Shown here piece after piece: positions 1 through 9,069 of a stretch of DNA of 64,000 bases (position 1 is its first letter; each line of letters begins with the position of its first letter). This stretch comes from Sphingomonas sp. S2M10 (GTDB lineage: Bacteria > Pseudomonadota > Alphaproteobacteria > Sphingomonadales > Sphingomonadaceae). Below the pieces are notes generated by a model. The model was not told the origin of the DNA, made no database searches, and saw nothing but the letters and a program-made list of their open reading frames with translations. A program made the translations under genes and the position numbers. The stretch lies in the NCBI RefSeq assembly GCF_012650175.1, contig NZ_JAAILI010000080.1:62001-126000 (forward strand). The letters run 5' to 3'.

Positions 1-12
1 CGGTTCTTCTTC

Positions 13-127
13 TTAAGCCCCTCCTCCTGGGAGGAGGGGTTTGGGGGTGGAGGGATGCCAGAACCTCTGTTGGTCTCTGCGAGACACTGCCCCACCCCAA
101 CCCCTCCCCTGAAGGGGAGGGGCTTAA
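13..127. repeat. Palindromic repeat, family A copy 1
   Basis: An imperfect palindrome begins TTAAGCCCCTCC and ends GGAGGGGCTTAA. It has an inner GTCTC-TGC-GAGAC hairpin. Closely similar copies occur at 18196-18314 and 53438-53550, so this is a dispersed element and not a simple terminator. The 3' arm contains the purine run (GAAGGGGAGGGG) directly upstream of the murB GTG start, so the repeat appears to provide that gene's ribosome binding site. It separates murB from whatever gene precedes the window (murC in related genomes). Confidence 0.85.
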
Positions 128-1015
128 GTGACGCTGCCTCCCGTCCGTGGAAAACTCACCCCCAACGCCCCGCTTGCGCCGCTGGTATGGTTCAAGAGCG
201 GCGGTGCGGCGGAGTGGCTGTTCGAGCCGGCCGATGCCGACGACCTCGCCAGCTTCCTCGCCGCGCTTGATCCGGCCACGCCGGTGATGGGCCTCGGCCT
301 CGGCTCGAACATGATCGTCCGCGACGGCGGCGTGCCGGGCGTGGTGATCCGCCTCGGCAAGGCCTTTGCGAGCGTCGAACAGCTTGACGACACCACCCTG
401 CGCTGCGGCGGCGGCGCCTCGGGCATCCTCGTATCGTCCAAGGCGCGCGACTGGGGCATTGGCGGCGTGGAGTTCCTGCGCTCGATTCCCGGCACCGTCG
501 GCGGCTTCGTGCGGATGAACGGCGGCGCCTATGGTCGCGAGACCTGCGACATTCTGGTGGAGTGCGAGGTCGTGCTCCGCTCCGGCGAGCGGCGGGTGCT
601 GGCCAATGCCGATCTCGGCTACACCTATCGCCACAGCAGCCTGCCCGAGGGCGCGATCGTGGTCAGTGCGACCTTCCGCGGCTTCCCCAAGCCTTCGGAC
701 GACATCCAAGCCGAAATGGACCGCATCGCCGCCGCGCGCGAGGAATCGCAGCCGCTGCGCTCGAAGACCGGCGGCTCGACCTTCAAGAACCCGGAAGGGC
801 ACAAGGCCTGGGCGCTGGTCGACGCGGCCGGCTGCCGGGGCCTGCGTCGCGGCGACGCGCAGGTGAGCGAGAAGCATTGCAACTTCCTCCTCAACCTGGG
901 GGAAGCGACCAGCGCCGATATCGAGGCGCTGGGCGAAGACGTCCGCGCGCGCGTGAAGGCGCAGTCGGGCGTCGAACTGGAATGGGAGATTCAGCGCGTG
1001 GGAGTGGCGAAGTGA
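128..1015 (+). CDS. murB: UDP-N-acetylenolpyruvoylglucosamine reductase MurB
   Basis: Cytoplasmic FAD enzyme that reduces UDP-GlcNAc-enolpyruvate to UDP-MurNAc with NADPH in peptidoglycan precursor synthesis. The 295 residues show the FAD-binding GLGSN motif at about 57-61, the GVEFLRSIPGTVGG stretch at about 113-126, a YRHS motif near 167 and the GSTFKNP signature near 216, whose serine is the expected proton donor. The length fits the short (type I/II-like) MurB enzymes. The GTG start follows a purine-rich site contributed by repeat family A. It is the first complete gene of a dcw-type series that continues with ddl, ftsQ, ftsA and ftsZ. Confidence 0.95.
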   Translation: MTLPPVRGKLTPNAPLAPLVWFKSGGAAEWLFEPADADDLASFLAALDPATPVMGLGLGSNMIVRDGGVPGVVIRLGKAFASVEQLDDTTLRCGGGASGILVSSKARDWGIGGVEFLRSIPGTVGGFVRMNGGAYGRETCDILVECEVVLRSGERRVLANADLGYTYRHSSLPEGAIVVSATFRGFPKPSDDIQAEMDRIAAAREESQPLRSKTGGSTFKNPEGHKAWALVDAAGCRGLRRGDAQVSEKHCNFLLNLGEATSADIEALGEDVRARVKAQSGVELEWEIQRVGVAK

Positions 1016-1058
1016 AGATGCGTACCGGCGGCGCTGAACGGCCCGTCTCCACCACCGC

Positions 1059-1155
1059 CGTCATCCCCGCGAAGGCGGGGATCCATTCGCCTGTGCGTTC
1101 GCGGCAGGAGCCGATGCCTCTCCACCAATGGATCCCCGCCTTCGCGGGGATGACG
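1059..1155. repeat. REP-like palindromic repeat, family B copy 1
   Basis: A 97-bp inverted repeat begins CGTCATCCCCGCGAAGGC and ends GCCTTCGCGGGGATGACG. A second copy of identical length is at 44830-44926. It fills the gap between murB and ddl, and it creates a spurious upstream ATG (1128) in frame with ddl. Confidence 0.85.
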
Positions 1156-1187
1156 GCTGGGGTGGCAGGTCAGGCAGGCACCCGGTG

Positions 1188-2105
1188 GTGACCCCCCTCC
1201 ACATCGCCGTGCTGATGGGCGGCTGGTCGGCCGAGCGCGAGGTTTCGCTGATGTCGGGCAACGGCGTTGCGGATGCGCTGGAGAGCCTTGGCCACCGCGT
1301 GACCCGGATCGATCTCGATCGGAACGTCGCCGCGACGCTCGCCGAGGCCAAGCCGGACGTGGTGTTCAACGCCCTCCACGGCACGCCGGGCGAGGATGGC
1401 AGCGTCCAGGGCATGCTCGACCTGATGGGCATCCGCTATACCCACTCGGGCATGGTCACCTCGGTAATCGCGATCGACAAGCAGCTGACCAAGCAGGCGC
1501 TGGTGCCGCACGGCATCCCGATGCCCGGCGGGCGGATGGTGTCGCGCGACGAGCTGTACCGGCAGGACCCGCTGCCGCGCCCCTATGTGCTGAAGCCGGT
1601 CAACGAAGGCTCCTCGGTAGGCGTGGCGATCGTCACCGCCGAAAGCAATGTCGGCAACCCGATCCACCCGGATGCGCGCGGACCCTGGCAGGAATTCGAC
1701 GAGCTGCTCGCCGAGCCCTTTATCCGCGGCCGCGAGCTGACCACCGCGGTGCTGGGCGACCAGGCGCTGGGCGTCACCGAGCTCAAGCCCAAGAGCGGGT
1801 TCTACGACTATGAGTCCAAATACACTGATGGCCTGACGGAACACGTCTTCCCGGCGCAGATCCCGGACGACGTCGCCGAGGCGTGCAAGCGAATCGCGCT
1901 CGATGCGCACCGGCTGCTCGGCTGCAAGGGCGCCTCGCGCGCCGATTTCCGCTGGGACGACACGCAGGGTGTCGACGGGCTCTTTCTGCTGGAAGTGAAC
2001 ACCCAGCCCGGCATGACTCCGCTCAGCCTGGTGCCCGAACAGGCGCGCCATCTGGGCATCGACTATGCTAGTCTCGTGCAACGGATCGTCGAGGAGGCAT
2101 TGTGA
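1188..2105 (+). CDS. ddl: D-alanine--D-alanine ligase
   Basis: ATP-grasp ligase that makes the D-Ala-D-Ala dipeptide for the peptidoglycan stem peptide. The protein opens with the family's HIAVLMGGWSAEREVS motif. It carries the VLKPVNEGSSVGV ATP-binding segment and ends with the metal-binding LLEVNTQPGMTPLSL motif. About 305 residues is normal for the family. I chose GTG 1188 (GTG 1185 is equally possible) because the upstream ATG at 1128 lies inside a palindromic repeat and would add a non-homologous leader. The stop overlaps the ftsQ start, which indicates translational coupling. Confidence 0.93.
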   Translation: MTPLHIAVLMGGWSAEREVSLMSGNGVADALESLGHRVTRIDLDRNVAATLAEAKPDVVFNALHGTPGEDGSVQGMLDLMGIRYTHSGMVTSVIAIDKQLTKQALVPHGIPMPGGRMVSRDELYRQDPLPRPYVLKPVNEGSSVGVAIVTAESNVGNPIHPDARGPWQEFDELLAEPFIRGRELTTAVLGDQALGVTELKPKSGFYDYESKYTDGLTEHVFPAQIPDDVAEACKRIALDAHRLLGCKGASRADFRWDDTQGVDGLFLLEVNTQPGMTPLSLVPEQARHLGIDYASLVQRIVEEAL

Positions 2106-3073
2106 GCCGCAGGCCCGCCCAAGCGCAGCGCGCGACCACAAGGCGCGGCGAGAAGCCGAAGCCGCGCGGCACTGCGCGCCGGCCGCAGCGGGCGGGCGTG
2201 CTCGACCAGGCGATCGCCGGCCTGCCGATGAGCCCGGAGACGCTGCACAAGGTCACCACCTGGAGCATCGTCGGCGCGGTCGGCGCGGTCGTGCTGACGA
2301 TCGGCATCCTCGCGGGCGTGCCGCAGATGATCGGTGTGGGCATCGCGCAGGCGGTGGGTGACGCCGGCCTCAAGGTCGACGAGATCCAGATCGACGGGCT
2401 CAAGCGGATGGACCGCGCGACCGTCTATGAGCAGGTGCTCGACCAGGACTCGCGGGCGATGCCGCTGGTCAGCCTGGAGGACGTGCGGCAGCGGCTGCTC
2501 AAATTTCCCTGGGTGAAGGATGCGCGCGTCTCGCGCCGGCTGCCGGGCACGCTGCACATCGCCATCGAGGAGCGAACCCCTGCGGCGGTCTGGCAGAACC
2601 ATGGCCAGCTGCTGCTGATCGATCCCTCCGGCGTGCCGCTGGAGCCGGTGTCGCCCGACGCCATGCCCGATCTGCCGCTGCTGATTGGCGAGGGTGCCAA
2701 TACCCAGGAGGCGGCGCGCAAGCACCTGCTGGAGACACAGCCGGGCCTCAAGCCGCTGGTCAAGGCGATGAGCTGGGTCGGCAACCGGCGCTGGGACATG
2801 TATTTTACGTCGGGCGAGAAACTGCAGCTGCCCGAGGGCGAGGCGGAAGCGATCGCCGCGCTCAAGACCTTCGTGGCGATCGACAGCACGCAGCGGCTGC
2901 TGAGCCACGGCAATCGCGGGTTTGACATGCGCGTTGCAAACAAGTTGGTTGTGCGCAGGCAGGGCGTGATCGAACCGCCGCCGCCGATTTCCGCGGCGCC
3001 GGCGACAACACTACCGACCATGCCTGCGACGACAACGACGCCGCCGGCGGGCACCGGCACGGGGGAAGGCTGA
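2102..3073 (+). CDS. ftsQ: Cell division protein FtsQ
   Basis: Bitopic inner-membrane division protein that links cytoplasmic and periplasmic divisome parts. A basic N-terminus (about 60 residues) precedes one membrane segment near residues 62-85. A POTRA-type region follows (IQIDGLKRMDRATVYEQ, near 97-113), then the FtsQ-type domain with FPWVKDARVSRRLPGTL. The C-terminus is a Pro/Thr-rich tail. The GTG start overlaps the ddl stop (GTGA) and the stop overlaps the ftsA start (TGATG), so the three genes are translationally coupled. Confidence 0.93.
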   Translation: MSRRPAQAQRATTRRGEKPKPRGTARRPQRAGVLDQAIAGLPMSPETLHKVTTWSIVGAVGAVVLTIGILAGVPQMIGVGIAQAVGDAGLKVDEIQIDGLKRMDRATVYEQVLDQDSRAMPLVSLEDVRQRLLKFPWVKDARVSRRLPGTLHIAIEERTPAAVWQNHGQLLLIDPSGVPLEPVSPDAMPDLPLLIGEGANTQEAARKHLLETQPGLKPLVKAMSWVGNRRWDMYFTSGEKLQLPEGEAEAIAALKTFVAIDSTQRLLSHGNRGFDMRVANKLVVRRQGVIEPPPPISAAPATTLPTMPATTTTPPAGTGTGEG

Positions 3074-4335
3074 TGGCGAAGACAGCGCCGGAAGGGTTGA
3101 TTACCGCGCTCGACGTGGGATCGTCGAAGGTCTCGGCGTTGATCGCGCAGCGGACCGACGAGGGCAATCTGATCGTGCTCGGCACCGGCCAGCGCGAGAG
3201 CCGGGGCGTCAAGCGCGGCTATGTCGCCGACATGCACGCCACCGAGATCGCGATCCGCGAGGCGGTGGAGCAGGCCGAGCGCATCGCCGGCTTCAACATC
3301 GAGGATGTCTGGGTCAGCTTCTCGGCGGGCGGGCTGGTCTCCAGCGTCGTCAAGGTCGAGGCGGACCTGGGCGGCCATAGGGTCGAGCAGGCGGATATCG
3401 ACGATCTGCTCAAGGCGGGGCGCGGCGCGATCGACCCGCAGGGGCGGATGGTGCTCCACGCGCAGCCGACCCGCTACACGGTGGATGGTCTCGGCGGCGT
3501 CAAGCGTCCGCTGGGGCTGCATGCCGATCGGCTGGGCGTCGACGTGCATGTCGTCACCACCGACGGCTCGCCGGTGCGCAACCTCGACCTGTGCGTGCGC
3601 TCGGCGCATCTGGAGGTGCGCTCGATCATCGCGGCGCCGGTGGCGACCGGGCTTGCCTGCCTCACCGAGGAAGAGCGCGAGCTGGGCGTGGCGCTGGTCG
3701 AGATCGGTGCGGGCGTGACCAATGTCTCGGTATTCGCGCAGGGCGTGCTCGCCGGGCTGGCCTCGATCCCGATGGGCTCGGCCGACATCACCGACGACAT
3801 CGCCGCCGCTTTCGGCACCGCGCGTGCCTGGGCGGAGCGGACCAAATGCTTCCACGGCTCGGCCAATCTCTCCCCGCGCGACAACCGCGAGACGATCGAC
3901 GTCGCGCCGGCAACGGCCGAGGAGGGGATCGAGGGGCCGCGGATCACCAAGGCGGCGCTGAACACGGTCATCCGGCAGCGGCTGGAGCGGATCGTGGCGG
4001 AGATCCAGAAGGAACTGAAGAAGCTCAACTTTCAGGAGCCGGTGGGCCGCCAGATCGTGCTGACCGGCGGCGGTGCCGAGCTGGCCGGGATTGCGGACTA
4101 TGCGCAACAGGCACTGGGCAATGCGGTGCGCGTCGGTCGACCGCGCGGGTTGCTGGCGATGCCCAATGCGCATGCGGGGCCTGCCTTCTCGACGCTGGCG
4201 GGACTTACCCAGTTCGCCGCGGCCGATCCGATCGACCTGCGCACGCTGGAGCCCAGCCGGCACCAGCTCGTCACCCGGGCAAGCCCGGGCGCGCTGTTCC
4301 AGCGGTTGATCGCGGCGTTCCGCGCGAATTATTAG
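3073..4335 (+). CDS. ftsA: Cell division protein FtsA
   Basis: Actin-like ATPase that anchors FtsZ to the membrane. The 420 residues begin with the phosphate-1 loop TALDVGSSKVSALIA and include VEIGAGVTNVSVF (phosphate 2) and IVLTGGGAELAGI (adenosine motif). The C-terminus (LFQRLIAAFRANY) is a typical amphipathic membrane-targeting helix. It lies between ftsQ and ftsZ in the standard order. Confidence 0.95.
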   Translation: MAKTAPEGLITALDVGSSKVSALIAQRTDEGNLIVLGTGQRESRGVKRGYVADMHATEIAIREAVEQAERIAGFNIEDVWVSFSAGGLVSSVVKVEADLGGHRVEQADIDDLLKAGRGAIDPQGRMVLHAQPTRYTVDGLGGVKRPLGLHADRLGVDVHVVTTDGSPVRNLDLCVRSAHLEVRSIIAAPVATGLACLTEEERELGVALVEIGAGVTNVSVFAQGVLAGLASIPMGSADITDDIAAAFGTARAWAERTKCFHGSANLSPRDNRETIDVAPATAEEGIEGPRITKAALNTVIRQRLERIVAEIQKELKKLNFQEPVGRQIVLTGGGAELAGIADYAQQALGNAVRVGRPRGLLAMPNAHAGPAFSTLAGLTQFAAADPIDLRTLEPSRHQLVTRASPGALFQRLIAAFRANY

Positions 4336-4448
4336 GGAAAAGCGTCCGCCGGGGTGCTAGTGGTGACTAGAGTCGTCGCTTCGCTTCGTGCATCAGAGAA
4401 TATCAGGTTGCGCAGTGCCGCCGATGCGCTGCCACGGGAGACCATAGA

Positions 4449-5936
4449 ATGAGTATCGATTTCCTTCCGCCCGACGTGGACGAACTGACGCCGAAGATCG
4501 CGGTGATCGGGGTTGGCGGCGCCGGCGGCAATGCCATCGCCAACATGATCCGCGCCGAGGTGCAGGGCGTCGAGTTCCTGGTCGCCAACACCGATGCGCA
4601 GGCGCTCAAGCAGTCGGTCGCCCCCCAGCGCATCCAGCTCGGCGCGAAGATCACGCAAGGGTTGGGCGCGGGTTCGCGGCCGGAAATCGGCCGTGCGGCG
4701 GCCGAGGAGACGATCGAGCAGGTGCAGCAGTCGCTCGAGGGCGCGCACATGTGCTTCATCGCGGCGGGCATGGGCGGCGGCACCGGCACCGGTGCGGCGC
4801 CGGTGATCGCCAAGGCGGCGCGCGACATGGGCATCCTGACCGTGGGTGTGGTGACCAAGCCCTTCGCCTTCGAAGGCAAGCGTCGTGCCCAGTCGGCCGA
4901 GGCGGGCATCGAGGAACTGCAGAAATATGTCGACACCCTGATTGTCATCCCGAACCAGAACCTGTTCCTGATCGCCAATGCGAACACGACCTTCAAGGAA
5001 GCGTTCGAGATGGCCGACGAGGTGCTGCAGCAGGGCGTGCGCGGCATCACCGACCTGATGGTGATGCCGGGCCTGATCAACCTCGACTTCGCCGACGTCC
5101 GTTCGGTGATGCAGGAGATGGGCAAGGCGATGATGGGCACCGGCGAGGCGGACGGCGACGACCGCGCGCTGATCGCCGCACAGAAGGCGATCGCCAACCC
5201 GCTGCTCGACGGCGTTTCGATGAACGGCGCCAAGGGCGTGATCGTCTCGATCACCGGCGGCGAGGACATGCGCCTGCTCGAGGTCGACGAAGCCGCGAAC
5301 CATATCCGCGAGCTCGTCGATCCCGACGCTAACATCATCTGGGGTTCGGCGTTCAACCCGGAACTGGAGGGCCGCATCCGCGTGTCGGTGGTCGCCACCG
5401 GCATCGATGCGAATGTCGAGAACCGCCCGGCCGCGCCGGTCGAGCAGCCGCGCGTCTTCTCCTTCTCCACCCCGCGTCGCACCACTGCCGCGCCCGCGCC
5501 CGAGCCGGTCGTGAACCCCGCGCCGGCAGCCGCCGCGCCCGAGCCTGCGCCGGCCCCTGTCGTCGAGGAAGCGCCGGCCCCCGCGCCGGTCGCGCCTGCG
5601 CCCGAACCCGTCGCTGCCGCACCCGCTCCGGCTCCCGAGCCGACCCCGCCGGCCCCGGCCTCGGACGAACTGCTGCTCGGCACCGAGGCGCTGGTGCCGC
5701 CGGCGCCGACCGCAACGCCCGTGCCGGCGTCTGCGCCCGCAGCCGAGGCACCGGCCGGCCGTCGCCGCTGGCTGACCGGCGGCGATGACGATGCCGATAC
5801 GCGGCCGCGTCCCAAGACCGGCGGCACGCTGTTCGAGCGCATGGCCTCCGCCTCGCGCGGCACCAAGGCCGCCGAGGAAGAAGACAAGGATCCGCTGGAC
5901 ATTCCGCGCTTCCTGCGCAGCCAGAACAACCAGTAA
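4449..5936 (+). CDS. ftsZ: Cell division protein FtsZ
   Basis: Tubulin-like GTPase that forms the Z ring. The tubulin signature GGGTGTG is at about residues 109-115, after the GVGGAGGNA loop near 21-29. The globular core ends near residue 320. A long Pro/Ala-rich linker follows (about 335-430), and the C-terminal peptide DIPRFLRSQNNQ is the conserved FtsA/ZapA-type docking tail. At 495 residues it is long for FtsZ because of the linker, which is usual in alphaproteobacteria. A 113-bp gap separates it from ftsA and may hold its own promoter. GGGAGA precedes the ATG. Confidence 0.97.
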   Translation: MSIDFLPPDVDELTPKIAVIGVGGAGGNAIANMIRAEVQGVEFLVANTDAQALKQSVAPQRIQLGAKITQGLGAGSRPEIGRAAAEETIEQVQQSLEGAHMCFIAAGMGGGTGTGAAPVIAKAARDMGILTVGVVTKPFAFEGKRRAQSAEAGIEELQKYVDTLIVIPNQNLFLIANANTTFKEAFEMADEVLQQGVRGITDLMVMPGLINLDFADVRSVMQEMGKAMMGTGEADGDDRALIAAQKAIANPLLDGVSMNGAKGVIVSITGGEDMRLLEVDEAANHIRELVDPDANIIWGSAFNPELEGRIRVSVVATGIDANVENRPAAPVEQPRVFSFSTPRRTTAAPAPEPVVNPAPAAAAPEPAPAPVVEEAPAPAPVAPAPEPVAAAPAPAPEPTPPAPASDELLLGTEALVPPAPTATPVPASAPAAEAPAGRRRWLTGGDDDADTRPRPKTGGTLFERMASASRGTKAAEEEDKDPLDIPRFLRSQNNQ

Positions 5937-5941
5937 GGCGC

Positions 5942-5971
5942 ATGGGTGGCACGGTTCGCCGAGCCACCCAT
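5942..5971 (+). terminator. Stem-loop after ftsZ
   Basis: ATGGGTGGC pairs with GCCACCCAT (9 bp) just after the ftsZ stop. There is no clear U-run, so termination strength is uncertain. It separates ftsZ from the following SPOR protein gene. Confidence 0.5.
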
Positions 5972-6019
5972 TCCCCGTCAGCGGCGGTTCAGCGCCGCGG
6001 CATTAGCGGTTAGCCCGAC

Positions 6020-7696
6020 ATGATCAGCAAGAAACATCTCGGCATCGGCGCGTTCGCGTCGGCGCTGCTCCTCGGCGCGTCGCCGGTATGGGCGCAGGGC
6101 GAGATCGTCCAGGCGCACAATCCCGACGCGGACGCGCTGGCCACGCAGATGCGCGTGCTCGCCGAAAACCCGCGCGACGTGGAGGCGCTGCTGGCCGCGG
6201 CGCGGCTGAGCACGCGGCTGGGCGACCTGACCGGGGCGCTGGCGCTGCTGCAGCGGGCCGAAAGCGTCGAGGCGACCAATCCGCGCATCGCCAGCAATCG
6301 CGCGGCGGTGCTCGTTCGGCAGGAGCGGCCGGGCGAGGCGCTGCGGTTGTTCCAGCGCGCGGAAGCGCAGGGCGTCGACGCGCGCGAGTTCGCCGCCGAT
6401 CGCGGCTTTGCCTATGATCTGCTCGGCCAGCCGTTGCTCGCCCAGCGTGACTACAAGCTGGCGCTGGCCACCCGGCGCGAGGACGAGGTGGTGCGGCGGT
6501 ACGCCTTGTCGCTGGGCATCAGCGGCAGCCGCATCGAAGCAGAGCGCGCGCTCGACCCGCTGCTGCGCGCGCAGGATCGCGCGGCATGGCGAGATCGCGC
6601 CTTCATCCTGGCGATGAACGGTGATCTGGCAGGTGCCGAGAAGATCGCGGCGACGGTGTTGCCGGGCGCGGCGGGAAGGAACCTGCTGCCCTTTTTCCGG
6701 CGCATCGCGACGCTGGGGCCGGCCGATCGCGCCTTCGCGGTCCATTTCGGCGAGCTTTCGCCGACACCGGCGCGACTGGCGGATGCGCGGACGGCACCCT
6801 CGTTGCCGGTCTATACCGGTCCGGCGCCGGTGCAGATCGCGCAGGCGCAGCCGGTACCCGTGACCTCCGCGCCGGTCCGCACCGATGCGCGCGGACGGCG
6901 CGTCGCCTCGACGCCGAAGGCCGCGCCGGTGCAAGTCGCCAAGGCGGACGTGGCGCCGGCAGCCCGGACGGTACCGAGCCAACCCGCGGCGCAGCCGACC
7001 TGGCAGCCGGCGCCCCTGCCGCAGCCGGCGCCCGCACCCCGTCCGATCGTCCAGCCGACCTCGGCATCCCAGCCCGACGTCCGCCGCGTCGCCTCCGCGG
7101 GATCGCCGCTCTCCTCGATCATCGCCAATATCGAAGTGCCTGCCAGCGAGCGCGCGCCGGAGCGCGCCAGCGTCGCGCCGGCGCCGAAGCCGACCGTCAC
7201 CGTCCGCGCCAAGCCGGAGCCCAAGCGCCCGGTCGTCGCCGCCGAGGAGGATGCCACGCCGGCCAAGCCCGCACCCAAGCGCGGCGCCAGGGCCGAGGAC
7301 GAGGCCGAAAGCAAGCCGGCCAAGCCGGGCGCGCGCAAGGGCGCGAAGCCGGAGGACGAGGCGGATGCCAAGCCGGTAAAGGGCAGAAAGCCCGAGCCAA
7401 AGAAGCCGGATCCCAAAAAGGCAGATCCCGAGCGGGTCTGGGTGCAGGTCGCCAGCGGCGCGAATGAATCGACCGTCGACCGCGCCTGGAAGGGCGTCGC
7501 GGCCAAATCGCCCAAGCTCCTCAAGGCGCGTGGCGGCTGGTGGATGCCGTTCAAGGCGACCAATCGCATCGTCACCGGGCCGTTCAAGACCAGCGGCGAG
7601 GCGCAGGCCTTCGTCAACAAGCTGGCCGGAGAGGGTGTCTCGGCCTTTGTGGTTACCAGCGAGGCGGGGCAGAAGGTCAGCAAGATCGCGCCTTGA
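6020..7696 (+). CDS. Secreted TPR and SPOR-domain protein
   Basis: The 558-residue protein starts with a signal peptide (MISKKHLGIGAF... cleaved near PVWAQ). TPR-like helical repeats follow at about 30-230, including LLAAARLSTRLGDLTGALAL. A long Pro/Ala/Lys-rich linker spans about 240-470. A C-terminal SPOR-like domain (about 470-555, with VWVQVAS and GPFKTSGEAQAFVNKL) should bind denuded peptidoglycan. Its position after ftsZ suggests an envelope or septal role. The exact function is not known from sequence. Confidence 0.8.
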   Translation: MISKKHLGIGAFASALLLGASPVWAQGEIVQAHNPDADALATQMRVLAENPRDVEALLAAARLSTRLGDLTGALALLQRAESVEATNPRIASNRAAVLVRQERPGEALRLFQRAEAQGVDAREFAADRGFAYDLLGQPLLAQRDYKLALATRREDEVVRRYALSLGISGSRIEAERALDPLLRAQDRAAWRDRAFILAMNGDLAGAEKIAATVLPGAAGRNLLPFFRRIATLGPADRAFAVHFGELSPTPARLADARTAPSLPVYTGPAPVQIAQAQPVPVTSAPVRTDARGRRVASTPKAAPVQVAKADVAPAARTVPSQPAAQPTWQPAPLPQPAPAPRPIVQPTSASQPDVRRVASAGSPLSSIIANIEVPASERAPERASVAPAPKPTVTVRAKPEPKRPVVAAEEDATPAKPAPKRGARAEDEAESKPAKPGARKGAKPEDEADAKPVKGRKPEPKKPDPKKADPERVWVQVASGANESTVDRAWKGVAAKSPKLLKARGGWWMPFKATNRIVTGPFKTSGEAQAFVNKLAGEGVSAFVVTSEAGQKVSKIAP

Positions 7697-7734
7697 GCCT
7701 TCGCAAGCGGTTCTGGCTGGGCTAGGGGGCAGCG

Positions 7735-8901
7735 GTGAAACAGCTTTCCCCCTGGGCCTGTATGCCCGGCCAGACGCGCGGGCGCCTCCACCCCGAAGAA
7801 GGGGGCGGCGTTCGCGGCCCGCGCGACGCCTTCCAGCGCGACCGCGATCGCATCATCCATTCGATCAGTTTCCGCCGGCTGCGCCACAAGACACAGGTGT
7901 TCCTGGCGCCCGACGGCGATCATTTCCGCGTGCGCCTCACGCACAGCCTGGAGGTTGCGCAGATCGGCCGCGCGATCGCCCGCGCCCTGGGGCTGAACGA
8001 GGATCTCACCGAGGCCCTGTGCCTGGCGCACGACATCGGCCATCCTCCCTTCGGCCATGCCGGCGAGGATGCGTTGGAAGTGGCGCTCGCCGGCCGGGGC
8101 GGGTTCGACCACAACGGCCACACCCTGCGCACGCTGACCTTGCTGGACAGCCCCTATCCCATGTGGAACGGCCTGAACCTGACCTGGGACACGCTGGAAG
8201 GCCTGGCCAAGCACAATGGCCCGATTCACGCGCCGCAATGGGCGCTGGCGGCAGCCGACGGAGCGTTTCCGCTGGAGCTGGACAGCTGGCCGTCGCTGGA
8301 GGCGCAGGTCGCGGCCATCGCCGACGACATTGCCTATGACAATCACGACATCGATGACGGCCTGCGCGCCGGGCTGCTGACGCTCGACCAGATCATGGCC
8401 GTGCCGATGATCCGGGCGGCGTGGGACGACGCCCAGGCCCGTTTCCCGGAGGTGGGACCCAAGCGGCTGACCGGCGAACTGATCCGGTCGCAGATCGGGC
8501 TGATGGTCAACGACTTCATCGCCGAGACCAGGGCGCGGATCGCGGAGGCGGGTGTGGAGACGGTGGACGATGTCCGGCGGGCGGGCCGCTGCCTGGCGGG
8601 CTTCTCGCCCGCGATGCGCGATGCCGAGCGCGGGCTGAAGCGGTTCATGTACGCGAATCTCTACCACCACCCGAGCCAGCTGGCGGCGGCGGCATCGGCG
8701 CGGCAGGTCGTATCCGGGCTGTTCGCGGCCTATGCCGGCGATCCGGGGCTGATGCCCGCCGAATGGCGCGAGGCGCTGCCGGCGGAAGAGCCCTGGCGCA
8801 GCCGCCATATCGCCGATTTCATCGCGGGCATGACCGATCGATATGCGATCGCCCGCTACCGTGAGGTCTGCGGGACGATCGACCTGCCCGAAGGATTTTA
8901 G
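7735..8901 (+). CDS. dgt: Deoxyguanosinetriphosphate triphosphohydrolase-like protein
   Basis: HD-domain dNTPase that removes triphosphate from dGTP or other dNTPs. The 388 residues contain RRLRHKTQVF, RLTHSLEV and the metal-binding HDIGHPPFGHAGE motif at about 100-112, then DDIAYDNHD further on. The GTG start is preceded by AGGGGG four bases upstream. The gene stands alone between the SPOR gene and a convergent porin gene. Substrate preference cannot be read from sequence. Confidence 0.9.
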   Translation: MKQLSPWACMPGQTRGRLHPEEGGGVRGPRDAFQRDRDRIIHSISFRRLRHKTQVFLAPDGDHFRVRLTHSLEVAQIGRAIARALGLNEDLTEALCLAHDIGHPPFGHAGEDALEVALAGRGGFDHNGHTLRTLTLLDSPYPMWNGLNLTWDTLEGLAKHNGPIHAPQWALAAADGAFPLELDSWPSLEAQVAAIADDIAYDNHDIDDGLRAGLLTLDQIMAVPMIRAAWDDAQARFPEVGPKRLTGELIRSQIGLMVNDFIAETRARIAEAGVETVDDVRRAGRCLAGFSPAMRDAERGLKRFMYANLYHHPSQLAAAASARQVVSGLFAAYAGDPGLMPAEWREALPAEEPWRSRHIADFIAGMTDRYAIARYREVCGTIDLPEGF

Positions 8902-9020
8902 GGTAGAGGTTTCACGCCGAAGGGGGAGGTGGCGGGGTGGCGCCGCCTGCGTGGCGGTCATCACTGCAGCCGGGCACCCCGCCGTCGCGCTCCGCGCGCG
9001 ATCACCCCTCACAGCGGCGG

Positions 9021-9050
9021 CGTATCCTCCCCCCGAGGGGAGAGGATACG
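9021..9050. terminator. Stem-loop between convergent genes
   Basis: CGTATCCTCCCC and GGGGAGAGGATACG form an almost perfect stem between the dGTPase gene (plus) and the porin gene (minus). The flanking 8920-9015 region is GC-rich with further small hairpins and no gene. It probably ends transcripts from both sides. Confidence 0.45.
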
Positions 9051-9069
9051 CTCTTGATGTGCGTCTGCG

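Noticed and set aside
2425..4263. Long open frame on the minus strand opposite ftsA
   Set aside because: High-GC coding DNA gives long antisense frames; the plus strand encodes clear FtsA motifs and the antisense protein has no recognisable pattern.
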